Positions 1-16,468 of a stretch of 64,000 nucleotides of DNA are shown here, piece after piece. The notes beneath the pieces are model-generated. The model did not search any database and was not told the origin of the DNA. It worked only from the letters and a program-made list of their open reading frames with translations. Source of the stretch: Odontesthes bonariensis. Its lineage: Eukaryota > Chordata > Actinopteri > Atheriniformes > Atherinopsidae. The position numbers and the translations under genes were made by a program. Each line of letters begins with the position of its first letter. Position 1 is the first letter of the stretch. The stretch is from positions 32,357,429 through 32,421,428 of the forward strand of contig NC_134513.1 in assembly GCF_027942865.1 (NCBI RefSeq). Direction: 5' to 3'.

Positions 1-325
1 GGTCGTGAGGGGGCTGGATCCTATCCCAGCGGTCAATGGGTGAGAGGCGGGGTACACCCTGGACAGTCCACCAGTCCATCACAGGGCCACACAGAGACAA
101 ACGAGACAAACAACCACATTCACTCCTAAGGACAATTATTTTAGAGACACCAATTAACCTAACATGCATGTTTTTGGATGGTAGGAGGAAGCCAGAGTAC
201 CCGGAGAGAACCCACACATACATGAGAAGAACATGCAAACTCCACACAGAAAGGCCCCAGCTCGGAGTAGAACCTGGAACCCTCTTGCTGTGAGGCTGTG
301 CTAACCACCACACCACCATGCAGCC
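1..325 (+). repeat. Teleost interspersed repeat, 3' part
   Basis: This block has the wording of a very common fish interspersed repeat: a 'gctggatcctatcccagc' stretch, then 'caccagtccatcacagggcc', then 'aattaacctaacatgcatg', then an ending around 'accaccatgcagcc'. A second, shorter copy in the same orientation lies at 2717-2945, which shows directly that it is repetitive. I do not assign it to a named family. The short reading frames across it have no recognisable protein. Confidence 0.75.
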
Positions 326-1176
326 TCTTTTGTGCAATCCCTTGAGTGGAAACCTAACTCCATTCCAACACAGATGTTATGGGGGTTTTGTTGTCATTGG
401 TCACCATCCGTTTGAACCTAAACCCTTCTCTATTGCTGTTTATACCTCGGTTTACTCTTCTGAGGGAATCTGTGGCGTTCGCATTAAACAAAGGACATAC
501 AGACAGAGCCAGTTTTATGACAAGCTACACCTTTTTAATTGAAACATTTACTGAACATTTATTGCAATGTTGTCACGAATCATGTCATATTCAGAATAAA
601 TTGTTAACAATTGTTAATTGTCTATTGATTCTGGTATACTCACATTCAATACAGATATAACTCTATTTACCTTTTAATGACTGCTGTTGGTGTGTTCCTG
701 GTGTTTCAGACCCAGACAGGTCACTCTGTGACTAGTTATCGGAGGCGTCATACATCATCAGCAGTGTAATTACTGTGGGTGTGACCATTTTGCTGGTTTA
801 TACATGGCACTGAAATGCATCAGTGCCACCTATTTTATGTGTTCTACCTAATTCAGCAGAAGGAAATAAATAAATAAAGAGCAATCCTGTATTTTTATTT
901 GCTAATTTTGGGGAATTTAGATTCAGATTACACAACTTTACTCTCTGAACAAAACAAACAAAAAAACATGGGGTCACACAAACAGTAGTATATTCCTGCA
1001 CCGATGAACTGGAACACACCGCCAAATAACATCCTCCGTGCAGGCAACAGAAGAGAAAGCCTGAGATGGAAATGGTGAATAACTTGGTGAAGCTTGTACC
1101 TTCACACCAACAACACAATTTTAGTGAAATTTTAGCAGTGAAAACAAACCTCTCTTCTTCAGCTGCCCAGGAGTAT
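326..1176 (-). other. SELENOO 3' UTR and downstream sequence
   Basis: No protein family is recognisable. On the minus strand AATAAA signals lie near 860-900, within about 300 nt of the stop codon, a reasonable 3' end for SELENOO. Reading frames here on either strand look like chance. Confidence 0.5.
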
Positions 1177-6473
<5,297 letters not shown>

Positions 6474-7073
6474 GAAGAGAGCCTGCAGCTTACAAATAAG
6501 ACCCACTCACTAACATAGGTGGCGCCAGTGCGTGATGAGTGGCACTTAAGTAGAAATTGAGTAAAGTAAAGTAAAGTAAAGTAAAGTAAAGTAAAGTAAA
6601 GTAAAGTAAAGTAAAATAAAATAAAATAAAGAAATTAAGTAACCTCGATCTGTGAACGCTTGCAGTCTCTGAGAGTAATTGTTTGATATAAGAAAAAGAA
6701 AAACACAAAGCACAACAATTGTTACAGCGACAAGAAAATATTATAGAGAATTGGAAGCGTCCCATTGTGATATAAGGGTTCTCCGGTAGATGTCAGCAAC
6801 AGTGTGAAGAAATTACGTGCCGTAAAAATCTAATTAGAGAAGAAGAAGTTGCTAACAACAAACATCTTGTACAATATACATGCGTATTGACTATTTACAC
6901 CTTTGAATTACTTCTTTAAAAAAATTAGAGGAGACACCTTGTAGTTGCGTTTTGTTAGACACCGCGTGCAGACCTGTGTACCAATTCCTGCAAACATACA
7001 GTTAACTGTAGCGGGGTAGCTAGCTGTATTGCTAACCGCGGCTAGTTAAACTTTTCAGCACAAGCTGGAGAAA
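6474..7073. promoter_or_regulatory. Divergent intergenic region between SELENOO and gene A
   Basis: Six hundred bases separate two head-to-head start codons, so both promoters must lie here or in unseen upstream exons. It contains a pentanucleotide microsatellite (6561-6630). I see no strong TATA box or named site. Confidence 0.5.
6561..6630. repeat. (GTAAA)n microsatellite grading into (ATAAA)n
   Basis: About eleven tandem GTAAA units are followed by several ATAAA/AATAA units. The array sits between the SELENOO start and gene A. Confidence 0.95.
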
Positions 7074-10000
7074 ATGGACTCAGGTGTTTCCACGGCTATT
7101 TCCAAAGGTTGGTTTGCTGATCAACCTATTATCAATAAAAACATTTTTTAATAACTTTGAGTTAATGACAGCAGGGCTAACAGTTACTTTTATTAGTGTC
7201 TCTACTCTGGCAGTATTAGCTTATTTGTACACATCGTCTATTAGTTTTAATAAACTGGCCGCTATTTTAGGGCCGCGTATACACAGCACCTCTGTTGTAT
7301 CTGCCGCGTATCATTTTACATACACGTTGTTTTATTAGTACGATTTTACCATGTCTACAAACATCGCAAAAGTAGCAAATTTGGTTTGAGCCACAGTGCT
7401 GTTATTGAACGCTCACTCAGAAGTTGCATTCAAAACAAGTAGCTGTTCGTGTAGCTGTGTCAAGTGTCTTTTTTCATCATTGTTATCAGTGCATCGAATC
7501 TAATCAGCAGTGCAGCCAGGATTGGGGTGGTTTCTTGAAACCAGAATGATAAAGTTAGTCATCTAGTACTGTTTATATAATAAAAACAAAAAACGCTTGA
7601 CTTTATAGACAGAGTTTTAAGTTGCAAAATCCTAAAAACTGTGCCAACCAATCCAACAGATGTTTTAAAGAGCCAAGATATCAGAGCTTCAGTCAAATGA
7701 TCAACTATTTAATCCAGTTCATATATTTCAGACAAAGGAGATAGGAGTTGATGGGTGGGACTGATGTTTTCAATGTTTTCCAGATGATTCCTTACCTCTG
7801 GGATCACTTCGCCTTCTGGTCCCCCCTTTCCAGCTCATGACTGCCTCTATGTGGCAGGTGCTGAAGAAAAAAGATGTCATGAACTACTGGAAGGTGGCAG
7901 AGTTTGTGTCATTGGCATTGGAAATGGTCCCGGAGCTGCTGATGTACAAGCACAAGACTCAACTGAACTTGGGATTAAGAGCTAGAGTGAGTACTGGTAC
8001 AAGCATGCATTAAAATGTGTGAAGACATTCAGAAGTTATTATGTTTTGGAAGTGCATACTTCATGTAATACGACATTATGTGAAATAAGGGCTATTATAA
8101 TTGATCCATATTGTAAACACGGGAGTAATTTTGTGCATTACTTTGTTTCTCCACAACAGTACATTCTGGAGTTGTGCCGCAGTGAACAAACAGAAAAATC
8201 TGAGTTTATCCTTTCTTACCTAGAAAAGATCGAATTACCACACTCTACCCTGGTGGATGTAAGTGTCTGTGGTGAACTTTTGAAATGATATTGATTACTT
8301 TTGTACCACTTTTGTACCACTACTTTTGTCGTGCTGCAATTAAGTCTATAGTTGCAGAGCTGTGTAATCTTTATTCGTTATTGCAGGTGAGAGGATCAGA
8401 AGAGGACGAGGTTACAGTGAACTTCCATGAGTTGATTCAGACTCTGCTCAAAGACCCTGAAGAAAGACGAGACTTTTTCATGGTAAGGCACCTCCAGTTG
8501 CTCACTTTTAAAGGTTACTTTGTATGAAGCTGAGTTCTGTTGGTTGTAGAATCTAGCAGCTGGTACAGATGTGTTTGAATTCGCATCATTATTGCACTTT
8601 TGTTATTTACAATTAAAATTCAGGATGTTAATGTACAGTATAATTTTTTGCAGTAAAGCTGTTTTCAATCAGTTTCTTTGATTCACAGGATGTCTTCCCT
8701 GCAGAGTATGGCCCTCAGTATGACAGTGACTTGCAGACGCTGTTTTCAGAGTTCCTCTTTCGACTGGCTCAGCTGTTGCCAGCGCCTGACCTCGAGCAGG
8801 TGAGGAGTATAATTAAGAAAGTAGCACGCTGCTTGAATTTTAAACTGTGATAAGATACAACAAAGTTTCTTGCTGAAAAGCATTCCTCAGCACTGCCATA
8901 AAAGACCACTAGATAAAGCACATAAATGGCTCTGAACAAGTTGCAGGTTAATTGTTGCTGTTGCCAGTGTGATATTAAAACTTCTGGATCTAATCTCAGT
9001 ACATCTAGCTATTATATAGGCCTGGTCAAAATGTTTCTAATGCAAATGTTCCCCTTTCTGTTGATGATACTTTGAAAATATAAATGATCAATAAATTATT
9101 CTTTGTCTTTCATGCCTTTTACGCAGCAACAAGTACAACAGCTTAAGCTGGAAGTTTTTTTTTTCATTGTTTCAGAATCAAACAGTGTCTTTCATTCAGA
9201 GCCAAAAAGAGGTTTTTAGCTGCTACTTTAATGTCTGTGCTGAATTATGCCAACATTGTTTACATGCAGTACATACTGTCTATCACAGAGCTCCGAGGCT
9301 GATAACTTGTAAATCACAAACTCCCCAATGCTCGTGTTGGTTGGTCTTCATTGTCTTTGTGTAGACTCAGTCATCGGTATGTTGTTATTTACAGTGCTAT
9401 TCTTGGCATTTACAGACTAACATTTTTCATAAAAATTCAGGAAGGTATTAAATTTGTGTGTTATATTCTTTCTCGTGGCATATAACAACAAGACTATTTA
9501 TGACAAAAAAATCTATACATGCTGTATCCATCCATCCATAAGCTATACTTTTTTTTAACCTATAGATGGTTTCCGAAGTCAGAGACACCTGGGACAGTTT
9601 TGATGATCTTAAAATTAAGTTTTGTGTTTGTTGTCATTCATTTGCCGCAGACTATTTACTGGCTCGGGGCGGAAATCTCTGTGTTGGAGGATTCTTTGCA
9701 GACAATGTCTAAGCCTACAGATCTAAAAAATCTGCTGCAGCACCACAAGAACCTTGGGCATTTAGAGCAACATGGCAAGTCACTTCCTGTTCTCAAATAC
9801 ATTTTATTGGCCCTTTTACATAACTCTATGACAATGGGTCTCATCCAATAACCGTTCATACGAACAAATTTGTTCTTAAGTCGTGCGTACAAGTGATTTC
9901 AGAGAATTTGCGCATTCACCAATTTTTTCGTATTTTAAGTTTTCTTTCAGGTATGAACAGAATTTACGAGCGATCCAGACCTTTCGTAGGAGTTTCGTAA

Positions 10001-12869
10001 AATACTCTGCAGTTATTTAAATCAAGTTTGCTTGACTAATGGATTGTACATTTAATTACTTTGATGCAAACATAAATAAATATATACATTATACCCCATA
10101 ATGTCATTATTCTGTTTGACTTAAAATATGCACTAATTGAAGGTTAATTTGATTTGTATATAACAAGGTCGATGGGAAGTGTAACCAGCGACTGACTTGG
10201 ATGCCTTAGCGCGTCAGGCTCTTGGAAGAGAGCGTGTGTTCCGAGACCGTGTAGATATCCTCGCAGAGAATTTAGATTGCCAAGGACTGTGCTGCTGCAA
10301 ATATGCAGCTTGCTAGAGCTACAACTCCAGAGAGAAACATGCCGATTAAACCCATTTCCACCACACGTCCAGGTCCTTGACTGGACTGCCAAACATAATT
10401 GGAACAATAGACTGCACACATATACGCATCAAAGCACCTTGCCGTTGTGGAGCGCAATAGTGACCAGGTGGGTGCGTCTCGATACAGCGGGGGGCAAACT
10501 GCTCTATAGCCCAGAGAAGGCATGCCAGATTTGCTCAATATTGCCATGAACGAGGGTTTCCTACTACCTGAACCAGCCCAGGCAGACCAGAAGGTGTGGT
10601 TCCAGAAGACCCCCCTCATGGACCGCCCCATCAAAGAGCCATCATGATGAGGCAACAACTGATTGCATGTCTTTAGTTGCAGTCATCAAGCGCCTGGCCA
10701 TGGCGAGACTTTTTTTTTCATTTTCATATCAAACCACTTCTTTATTTCTGTGACATTACGAACTATAGGTGACACGTAATTAACAGCACTCGTAATTGCT
10801 TCCCATTTCTTCGCTTTAATTCCACTGCTGACGATGCTAAAAATGACAGATTTTCCTTTTTGGATCTCTGAAGGCAGAACTTCAATCTCAGAGCCTGTAA
10901 AGTTGTTCTTTTTGCGCCCTGATCCCATTCTCATGACTCAACACTTCCTGACACAGGAGAGAGGAAGCATAGCCTTATTTGGTATTAATTTGGGCGTGGA
11001 GTGTGCAATTTTACTATCCTCGCGCATGTGCACTTAAAGGAGAATTCCGGCTATTTTACAAACATATCCCATCTGTTGGAGACCCAGGGAAGGGAAGGGA
11101 AAACCGCGAGAAATTTTCATGCCCGCTGCGCAAAGTGGTCCAATTGCGCTGATTTCCATGAAAGCGGGCTCTTTCGGGCAAATCAAAATACTTTTGACCG
11201 AATTGGCCGTGGTGTCAGTAGCAATACAATTCAACCCAGGGGCTAACCATAAAAGACAATTTTGGAATACTATAGTGTATGACTTCGGCGATCAATTTGT
11301 GCGCACACCTGTGGAACACGGAAGCTGAGAGAATTAGGTGCGCTGTTTTTGAAATCTCAAAATGTATCATGTCTGTACTAGCTAATGGTATGGTTAGCCC
11401 CTGGGTTGAATTGTATTGCTACTGACACCACGGCCAATTCTGTCAAAAGTATTTTGATACACGTTAAGAGCCTCAGGAAAGGTTAAACGCTTGCCCGATA
11501 GAGCCCGCTTTCATGGAAATCAGCGCAATTGGACAACTTTGCGCAGCGGGCATGAAAATTTCTCGCGGTTTTCCCTTTGGCAAACTTCCCTGGGTCTCCA
11601 ACAGATGGGATATGTTTGTAAAATGGACGGAATTCTCCTTTAAATACGCACGGGTGGCATTCATTGTTTACACACTTTTTCCGAAGTTAAGGTTGTTTGT
11701 TGAATCTGACGTGGTGTGTTCGTACAAGAAAAAAGTGAGAGAAATTTAGAATAAAAAAACAAAAATGTTATTGAATGAGGCCCATTGATTTGTACCATTC
11801 TTGTTCTTTCTTTGCAGTTCCACCTTCTAGCATGGGCGACGTTATCCTGTCTTCGCTCTCTGCCACTCTCCCTCGGAGACGAGAAAACCCAACAAAGTTG
11901 CCCAGCCAACCAGCTCCACAGCGAGGCTTCAGTGATGACACAGGCTCTGCACCATTAGTGGATGATGTTGAAGTTGAAATAATTACAGTGTCTGATTATG
12001 CAGAGGTTGAAGTAGATGCAAGCACTAACTCCAAAGTGGTGACGGGAGAAATCTGCCTTAAAGGAGGAAACACAGGCACAGTGGCTGAAGATTCTGTGGT
12101 TCTATTCCTTAAAGACCAGACCAGAGAAGAAGAGGAAGCAACACAAGACTCAACATCCTCTCAGCAAAAAATGGCTGTGGGACCGCATGACTGCCCTGAC
12201 TGCGATAAGAAATTTAAGTTTGCCTCTTCGCTCCTGGCACACAGCGTGATCCACACAGGTGCGCGCCCCCACCACTGCAGCGACTGCGGCCGCTGCTTCT
12301 CCTTCAGGCAGTCCCTCGACAGGCACCGACACACCCACAAAACAGGACGCTTGTACGACTGCGCTATCTGTGGAAAGACCTTCCATTCCTTGTCGGCCCG
12401 TACGGAGCACAAGCAAACACACATGGAAGATAGTGTTTACACGTGCTGTCAGTGCAAAAAGAAGTTCAGCTGGGAGCTGTCCCTTGCGAAGCACCTAAAA
12501 ACTCACATTGATGATGATGATAATGCAAACAAGGCTACAGGGAGCTGTGAGGATGGGCAGGAGGTTGTAAAAGCTGTGGACAACCTCAAGGAGGCTGTCA
12601 CTGCACCTGCTGAGCCCGACTGTCGGGCTCAAACTGATATCAGTGATGATCCACAGAGTGCAGGATATCAGAGCAGTGAGCACGGAAATCCTTGTGCTGA
12701 AGTAGAAAACAGTATCCTCCCGTTGAAGGTCCGCACAAGTGGACGCAAACGTAGACCAACCATGAAGATCCAGGTGATAAATTTACAGAAGCGCATCATG
12801 GCCACAAAGAAAAAGGAGATCACCAGGGTGAATCCGCCTGCTCCGACGGCTTTGCCTTTCATTTGGTAA
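7074..12869 (+). CDS. Gene A: TINF2_N-domain protein spliced to a four-finger C2H2 exon
   Basis: Exons 7074-7107, 7784-7986, 8160-8258, 8387-8482, 8689-8799, 9651-9774, 11818-12869 give 1719 nt (572 aa), all in phase. Residues ~12-222 match the TIN2 N-terminal domain: SLRLLVPPFQLMTASMWQV, a helical core, EYGPQYDSDLQTLFSEFLF, LPAPDLEQ. In TIN2 this domain binds TRF2 and TPP1 in telomere shelterin. The last exon has an acidic stretch, then four C2H2 fingers from about residue 360 (CPDC, CSDC, CAIC, CCQC), then a basic tail. The donor of exon 6 is GC (ATG|GCAAGT) and is the only site that keeps frame. A 2-kb Harbinger element fills most of the intron before the last exon. The same exon 6 could instead join the exon at 14516. 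Function is inferred from the domain only; a nuclear or telomeric role is plausible. Confidence 0.8.
10686..10934 (-). pseudogene. Harbinger Myb/SANT-like protein fragment
   Basis: The 82-residue frame reads like the Myb/SANT-like DNA-binding domain that accompanies Harbinger transposases. It starts MRMGSGRKKNNFTGSEIEVL and carries tryptophans at the usual helix positions. It is truncated after the first domain and belongs to the surrounding element, not to a host gene. Confidence 0.6.
11038..11639. mobile_element. TTAA-flanked foldback MITE nested in the Harbinger element
   Basis: The 602-bp element starts AGGAGAATTCCG and ends with its reverse complement. TTAA abuts both ends (11034-11037, 11640-11643). 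The two arms of roughly 200-240 bp are imperfect inverted copies around a loop near 11250-11390. It has no coding capacity. The TTAA duplication and AGG...CCT ends suggest mobilisation by a Kolobok- or piggyBac-type transposase. Confidence 0.8.
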
Positions 12870-14515
12870 AATTATCAGTCCTAATGATCAACTTTTGATG
12901 CGTTCCTCTCTTACTAATAATCTAATTAATATATTTTATTGTTACGTTGACATGCTTTCTCAACCGAAGGACTTTGCCTAACAGAGACTTCATGTTTAAT
13001 TACAACTTTAGAACATTTAGATACAACAGAGGTGCTGTCTATAAGCAGATGCACATGCAACACAATTGATGCAAAGCATTTCAGAGTACAGTCATTGGCA
13101 GAAACACTTAAAAAAATAAATCATAAAATGGAGGCAGCTCAGTTGAAAAGAATCTCTGGTTATCCGTTTATCGATTAATTTTCACAACAAAAACTGTATT
13201 TTCCTGACAATCCAGTTCAGTAAGTTTGGCCCCCCAAAAAGTAATTCCTTTAATATCTTCCCACAGATTGCTGTTGCATCATCATGTAACCAGCTGCTGT
13301 GCCTCGTCTTTCATGTATTATCTTTCATACATTCAGGCATGTTAACATTCTTGATATGATGATAAGCCTGGACATACTTTTGTTTTAATGCTTTTATGAA
13401 ATTTAAACGAGGACGGTGAGAGCCTGAATGTGTTTTCTAACTAAATATGTCAAACATACAGGCATGTTTTGCTCGGACATAAGATTTTTTTTTTTCCAAA
13501 CATCTACATCTCAATACCAGTAACATTTAGAATTGTTCTTGAGTTTAGGGGAGACAAAAAGCTTTCACTCTCTGTGGTTCTAGAACTGCTCTTCGTTTAC
13601 TTTGGATAAGCACACATTTTCCAGGAATGGGAACGAATTAAGTGTCTGGTTGATTATGATGGTTTCTGTTGTGGAAGATCAACCATATGAACATGAATTA
13701 CGGTTATTTTCCTCTGTTACAGTTCAGAGCACTCCTATGGGTCACCCGTGGTGTCGAGGGAAGGTGATGAAAGTAAGTATTGATTGTGACCCCAATAACC
13801 TAATTAGATATAAAAGTAACACAACGTTGTTAAGGTCCCTACGAAATGGCTGAGTGCTTATTGCTTCAGCATGTTTCTGTCTTTCCTGCAGTGTTGCCAA
13901 TTATTTCAAGTGGAAATTGGTTAAAATTACAGAAAATTAGATTTGCGGTAATTAACATAATGTCGTGTTTACTTTCTGCTTAATGCAAGCCCATTAAATC
14001 TGTTTGCTTCTTTCTCACTTTTCTTAGATGTTCTATTTATCATCAAAGCCAAATTCCCACCAAAGCTGCTCTCATTCACACATTGTTCTGTAATCAGACT
14101 GTGAAACAAGTCTGAAATTGTTACTGGCTCACATTAGGACAAACCAGTGGCTGCTATCAAAGAGTTTCGGGACTGATGCTCTGTTCGGATAGAATCATCT
14201 ACAAACATCATCATCTGAGCAAACCTCTGCACATAAGTTTAAGCGGCTAACATGCGCTGCTGCTGCTTACTGAGCAGAGAGGAAGCAGACAGAGGTGTGT
14301 CTGAAACGGCAGAGTGGACTCATTCTCAACAAGCAGTACTGGCAAGAGCAAAGTTACTGTAGAACCCGAGAGCAGGGAGAATCAGCAGCATTAATATAAG
14401 AATTCCTACAAAAATATTTTTCTTTTCGTTATGCAAAAGCTGATAATGGTGGCACTTCTTCGGATAGTGTTAATTTCTTTGCTCCATTTTCTGATCATTG
14501 TGTTTTGTCCATAAG
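12870..14515 (+). other. Interval between the two zinc-finger exons of gene A
   Basis: It is AT-rich with no recognisable gene. An AATAAA lies at about 13115, which could end the short transcript. A 50-bp segment at 13723-13772 is bounded by a good acceptor and donor, but using it puts the following zinc-finger exon out of frame. The right boundary is the acceptor at 14515. Confidence 0.5.
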
Positions 14516-15768
14516 GTTCTTCAGCAGATGCCTCACCAGCTGCTTTCACCTGTCCAAAGTGCTCCTTCCATCACTCAGAAGAAATGCAGGTCCGGCAACA
14601 CATTGACACGGTTCACTCTGCTGAGACCGCAGATAATTCTTCCCTGCAGGCGCTCACAGGCGATGGACAGTTTAGGTGTGCAGACTGTGGGAAAAGCTTC
14701 AGGTTCCAGTCCTTACTCAAAGCCCACCGACGTATCCACACAGGCGAGCAGCCCTTCTCCTGCTCTCAGTGTGGACAGTGTTTCTCCTTCAAACAGTCAC
14801 TGGAAAGACACAAACAGACGCACAAGTCCGGACGCATGTACAAGTGTCTGGTCTGCGGGGAGCTTTTTAAGTGTGCGGCAGATCACCGGGAACACAAGAG
14901 CACCCACATGGAGAACGGCGAGTACCTGTGTTCAGAGTGTGGGCAGGCGTTCACCTGGAAGTCGGCGTTGGTGAGGCACCAGAAGACGCATGGCGTGGAT
15001 GCTGACAAGAGGGAGAATTCTTACAAATGCTCTCACTGCGACCTGGGCTTCAACTGCAACAGCTACCTCAACAGGCACCTCCAGACCCACCAAGAGGAAA
15101 AAGCCCACACCTGCAACTGTGGAAAGAGCTTCGCCTACCGGGCAGCTCTCACAGCGCATCAACGTATTCATCAGAAAGAGCGGCCACACATATGCACACA
15201 GTGTGGTAAGGGGTTCCTTTATAAGGGCGGCTTGCTGAGCCACATGAAGATCCACTCAGAGGAAATGCCCTTCATGTGCTCATACTGCGGAAAGAGCTTT
15301 AAGAGGGAGCGCAACATGAAGAAGCACGAGCGCTGCCACACCAGGGAAAACGTCTTCAGCTGCTCGCAGTGCGACAAGAGTTTTGTTTATAAGGCCACGC
15401 TGATCAGACACGAGCTCACGCACTCAGGTGAGAGGCCGTACCTTTGCTCCGACTGCGGGAAAGGTTTCTTTTCTCACGCAGAGCTTTTAAAGCATGAGCG
15501 TTTCCACACGGGCCACAAGCCTTTCCAGTGTCCCCACTGTGGCAAGAAGTTCACCCAGTCGTGCTACCTCACCATCCACCTTCGCTACCACACAGGAGCC
15601 CGGCCGTACTCCTGCTCCGAGTGCGACAAGAGTTTCCTGAGCGCCAACCGGCTGAAGAGACACCAGCGAACCCATTCAGGGGAAAAACCTTATCTCTGTG
15701 TCCAGTGTGGAAAAGGATTCAGGCAGTCTTATCATCTCAAAATGCATCAACGAACACATACATCATGA
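14516..15768 (+). CDS. Gene A second terminal exon: 14-finger C2H2 array
   Basis: The open frame runs from the acceptor (AAG at 14513-14515) to the stop. It needs one preceding base, the same phase 1 that exon 6 of gene A ends in. Joined to exons 1-6 it gives 1920 nt, 639 aa, in frame. It holds fourteen fingers: an atypical first one (CPKC...QHIDTVH), a seventh with CXC instead of CXXC (CNC), and classical ones joined by TGEKP-like linkers. Fingers 2-5 resemble the four fingers of the exon at 11818, including the odd linkers KSGRMYKC/KTGRLYDC. No separate start exon or TINF2_N exon is seen between 12870 and 14516, so I read it as an alternative 3' exon of gene A. It could be a separate gene starting at the ATG at 14584. 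AATAAA follows near 16025. Confidence 0.8.
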
Positions 15769-16468
15769 AGTATGGCCAAGGCTTCAACTACTCGAGTAGC
15801 ACGTTAATGATTTAGGAATTTAAATTGGGATTATATTTTATGGTTAAGTCTGCCACAGAAGTAACCGTAGAAGCTTCACCATATCTCCTGCGTCTCTAAA
15901 TCATACTGTAGAAACGGTCTTCCAAGCTATATGTTGAATGTTTTCCATTTGATCTCCAGGCTTTGTTGTAACTAAAGAACGCTGAGTAGAACACAGAAAC
16001 AGGAACTTTGTTTCATGAAATTCCTGAATAAAAAGATGGAACAAATTCTACACAAATTCAGTCTTTATTTGTAAGTTTGAGCAAGTTTTATCAGAAATAA
16101 AACACTGAGTAGGAAAGAAAGCTTAAAACAAGTTGGTTTATCTTTGACCGGAGCGTTTTAATTTTAAACTGTAACAAACTTCGTACAGGTTCTGAAAATC
16201 AGCTTAGACTCTGAGGATAGTGTTGTATTTTTACAGAATTTAGGTGCACATCACAGGATTGACTGAAACTTCAGTTACAGGAAGAAGACACGAGTTACGT
16301 TGTGGAACATTTAGTCTGAAAAATAAAAGGCCAAAGTGCTAAACTACTGAGATACAGTAGAGTATCCTAAAAGGAGTGAGTTTGGTCAGCACTCCTCACA
16401 CTTTCTCACTATGACACTTTAAAGAAGACAGAGTGAAGGTGACATGCAGCATCACCGTTGCTGATGAC
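15769..16468. other. Convergent 3' region between gene A and APEX1
   Basis: This is the 3' UTR space for both genes. AATAAA on the plus strand near 16025 and its minus-strand counterpart near 16062 overlap back to back, so the two 3' UTRs probably meet or overlap. No other gene is seen. Confidence 0.5.

Larger units (their letters stand above)
9836..11783. mobile_element. PIF/Harbinger element, degenerate, two-gene type
   Basis: Terminal inverted repeats begin GGGTCTCATCCAATAAC on the left and, read inward from the right, GGGCCTCATTCAATAAC. Inside, the plus strand keeps a HARBI1-like start (RERVFRDRVDILAE, near 10220-10265) that soon breaks. The minus strand at 10686-10934 keeps an 82-residue frame with the Myb/SANT-like protein wording of Harbinger elements (SEIQKGKSVIFS, AKKWEAITSAVN, KKWFDMK). 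Autonomous Harbingers encode a transposase and a Myb-like protein, so both are represented as relics. It sits in gene A's last intron, ending 34 bp before the acceptor, and carries a nested foldback element. Confidence 0.7.

Noticed and set aside
690-770. Candidate SECIS in SELENOO 3' flank (ATGA ... TGAA on the minus strand)
   Set aside because: The intervening bases do not form a convincing helix with an apical AA pair.
13723-13772. Possible small exon between the two zinc-finger exons of gene A
   Set aside because: Splice sites look good, but inclusion puts the 14516 exon into a frame without zinc fingers, and the short peptide is unrecognised.
14498-14974. 158-residue frame overlapping the fourteen-finger exon
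   Set aside because: It is the +1 shadow of the zinc-finger frame; its apparent openness follows from the biased codons of the fingers.
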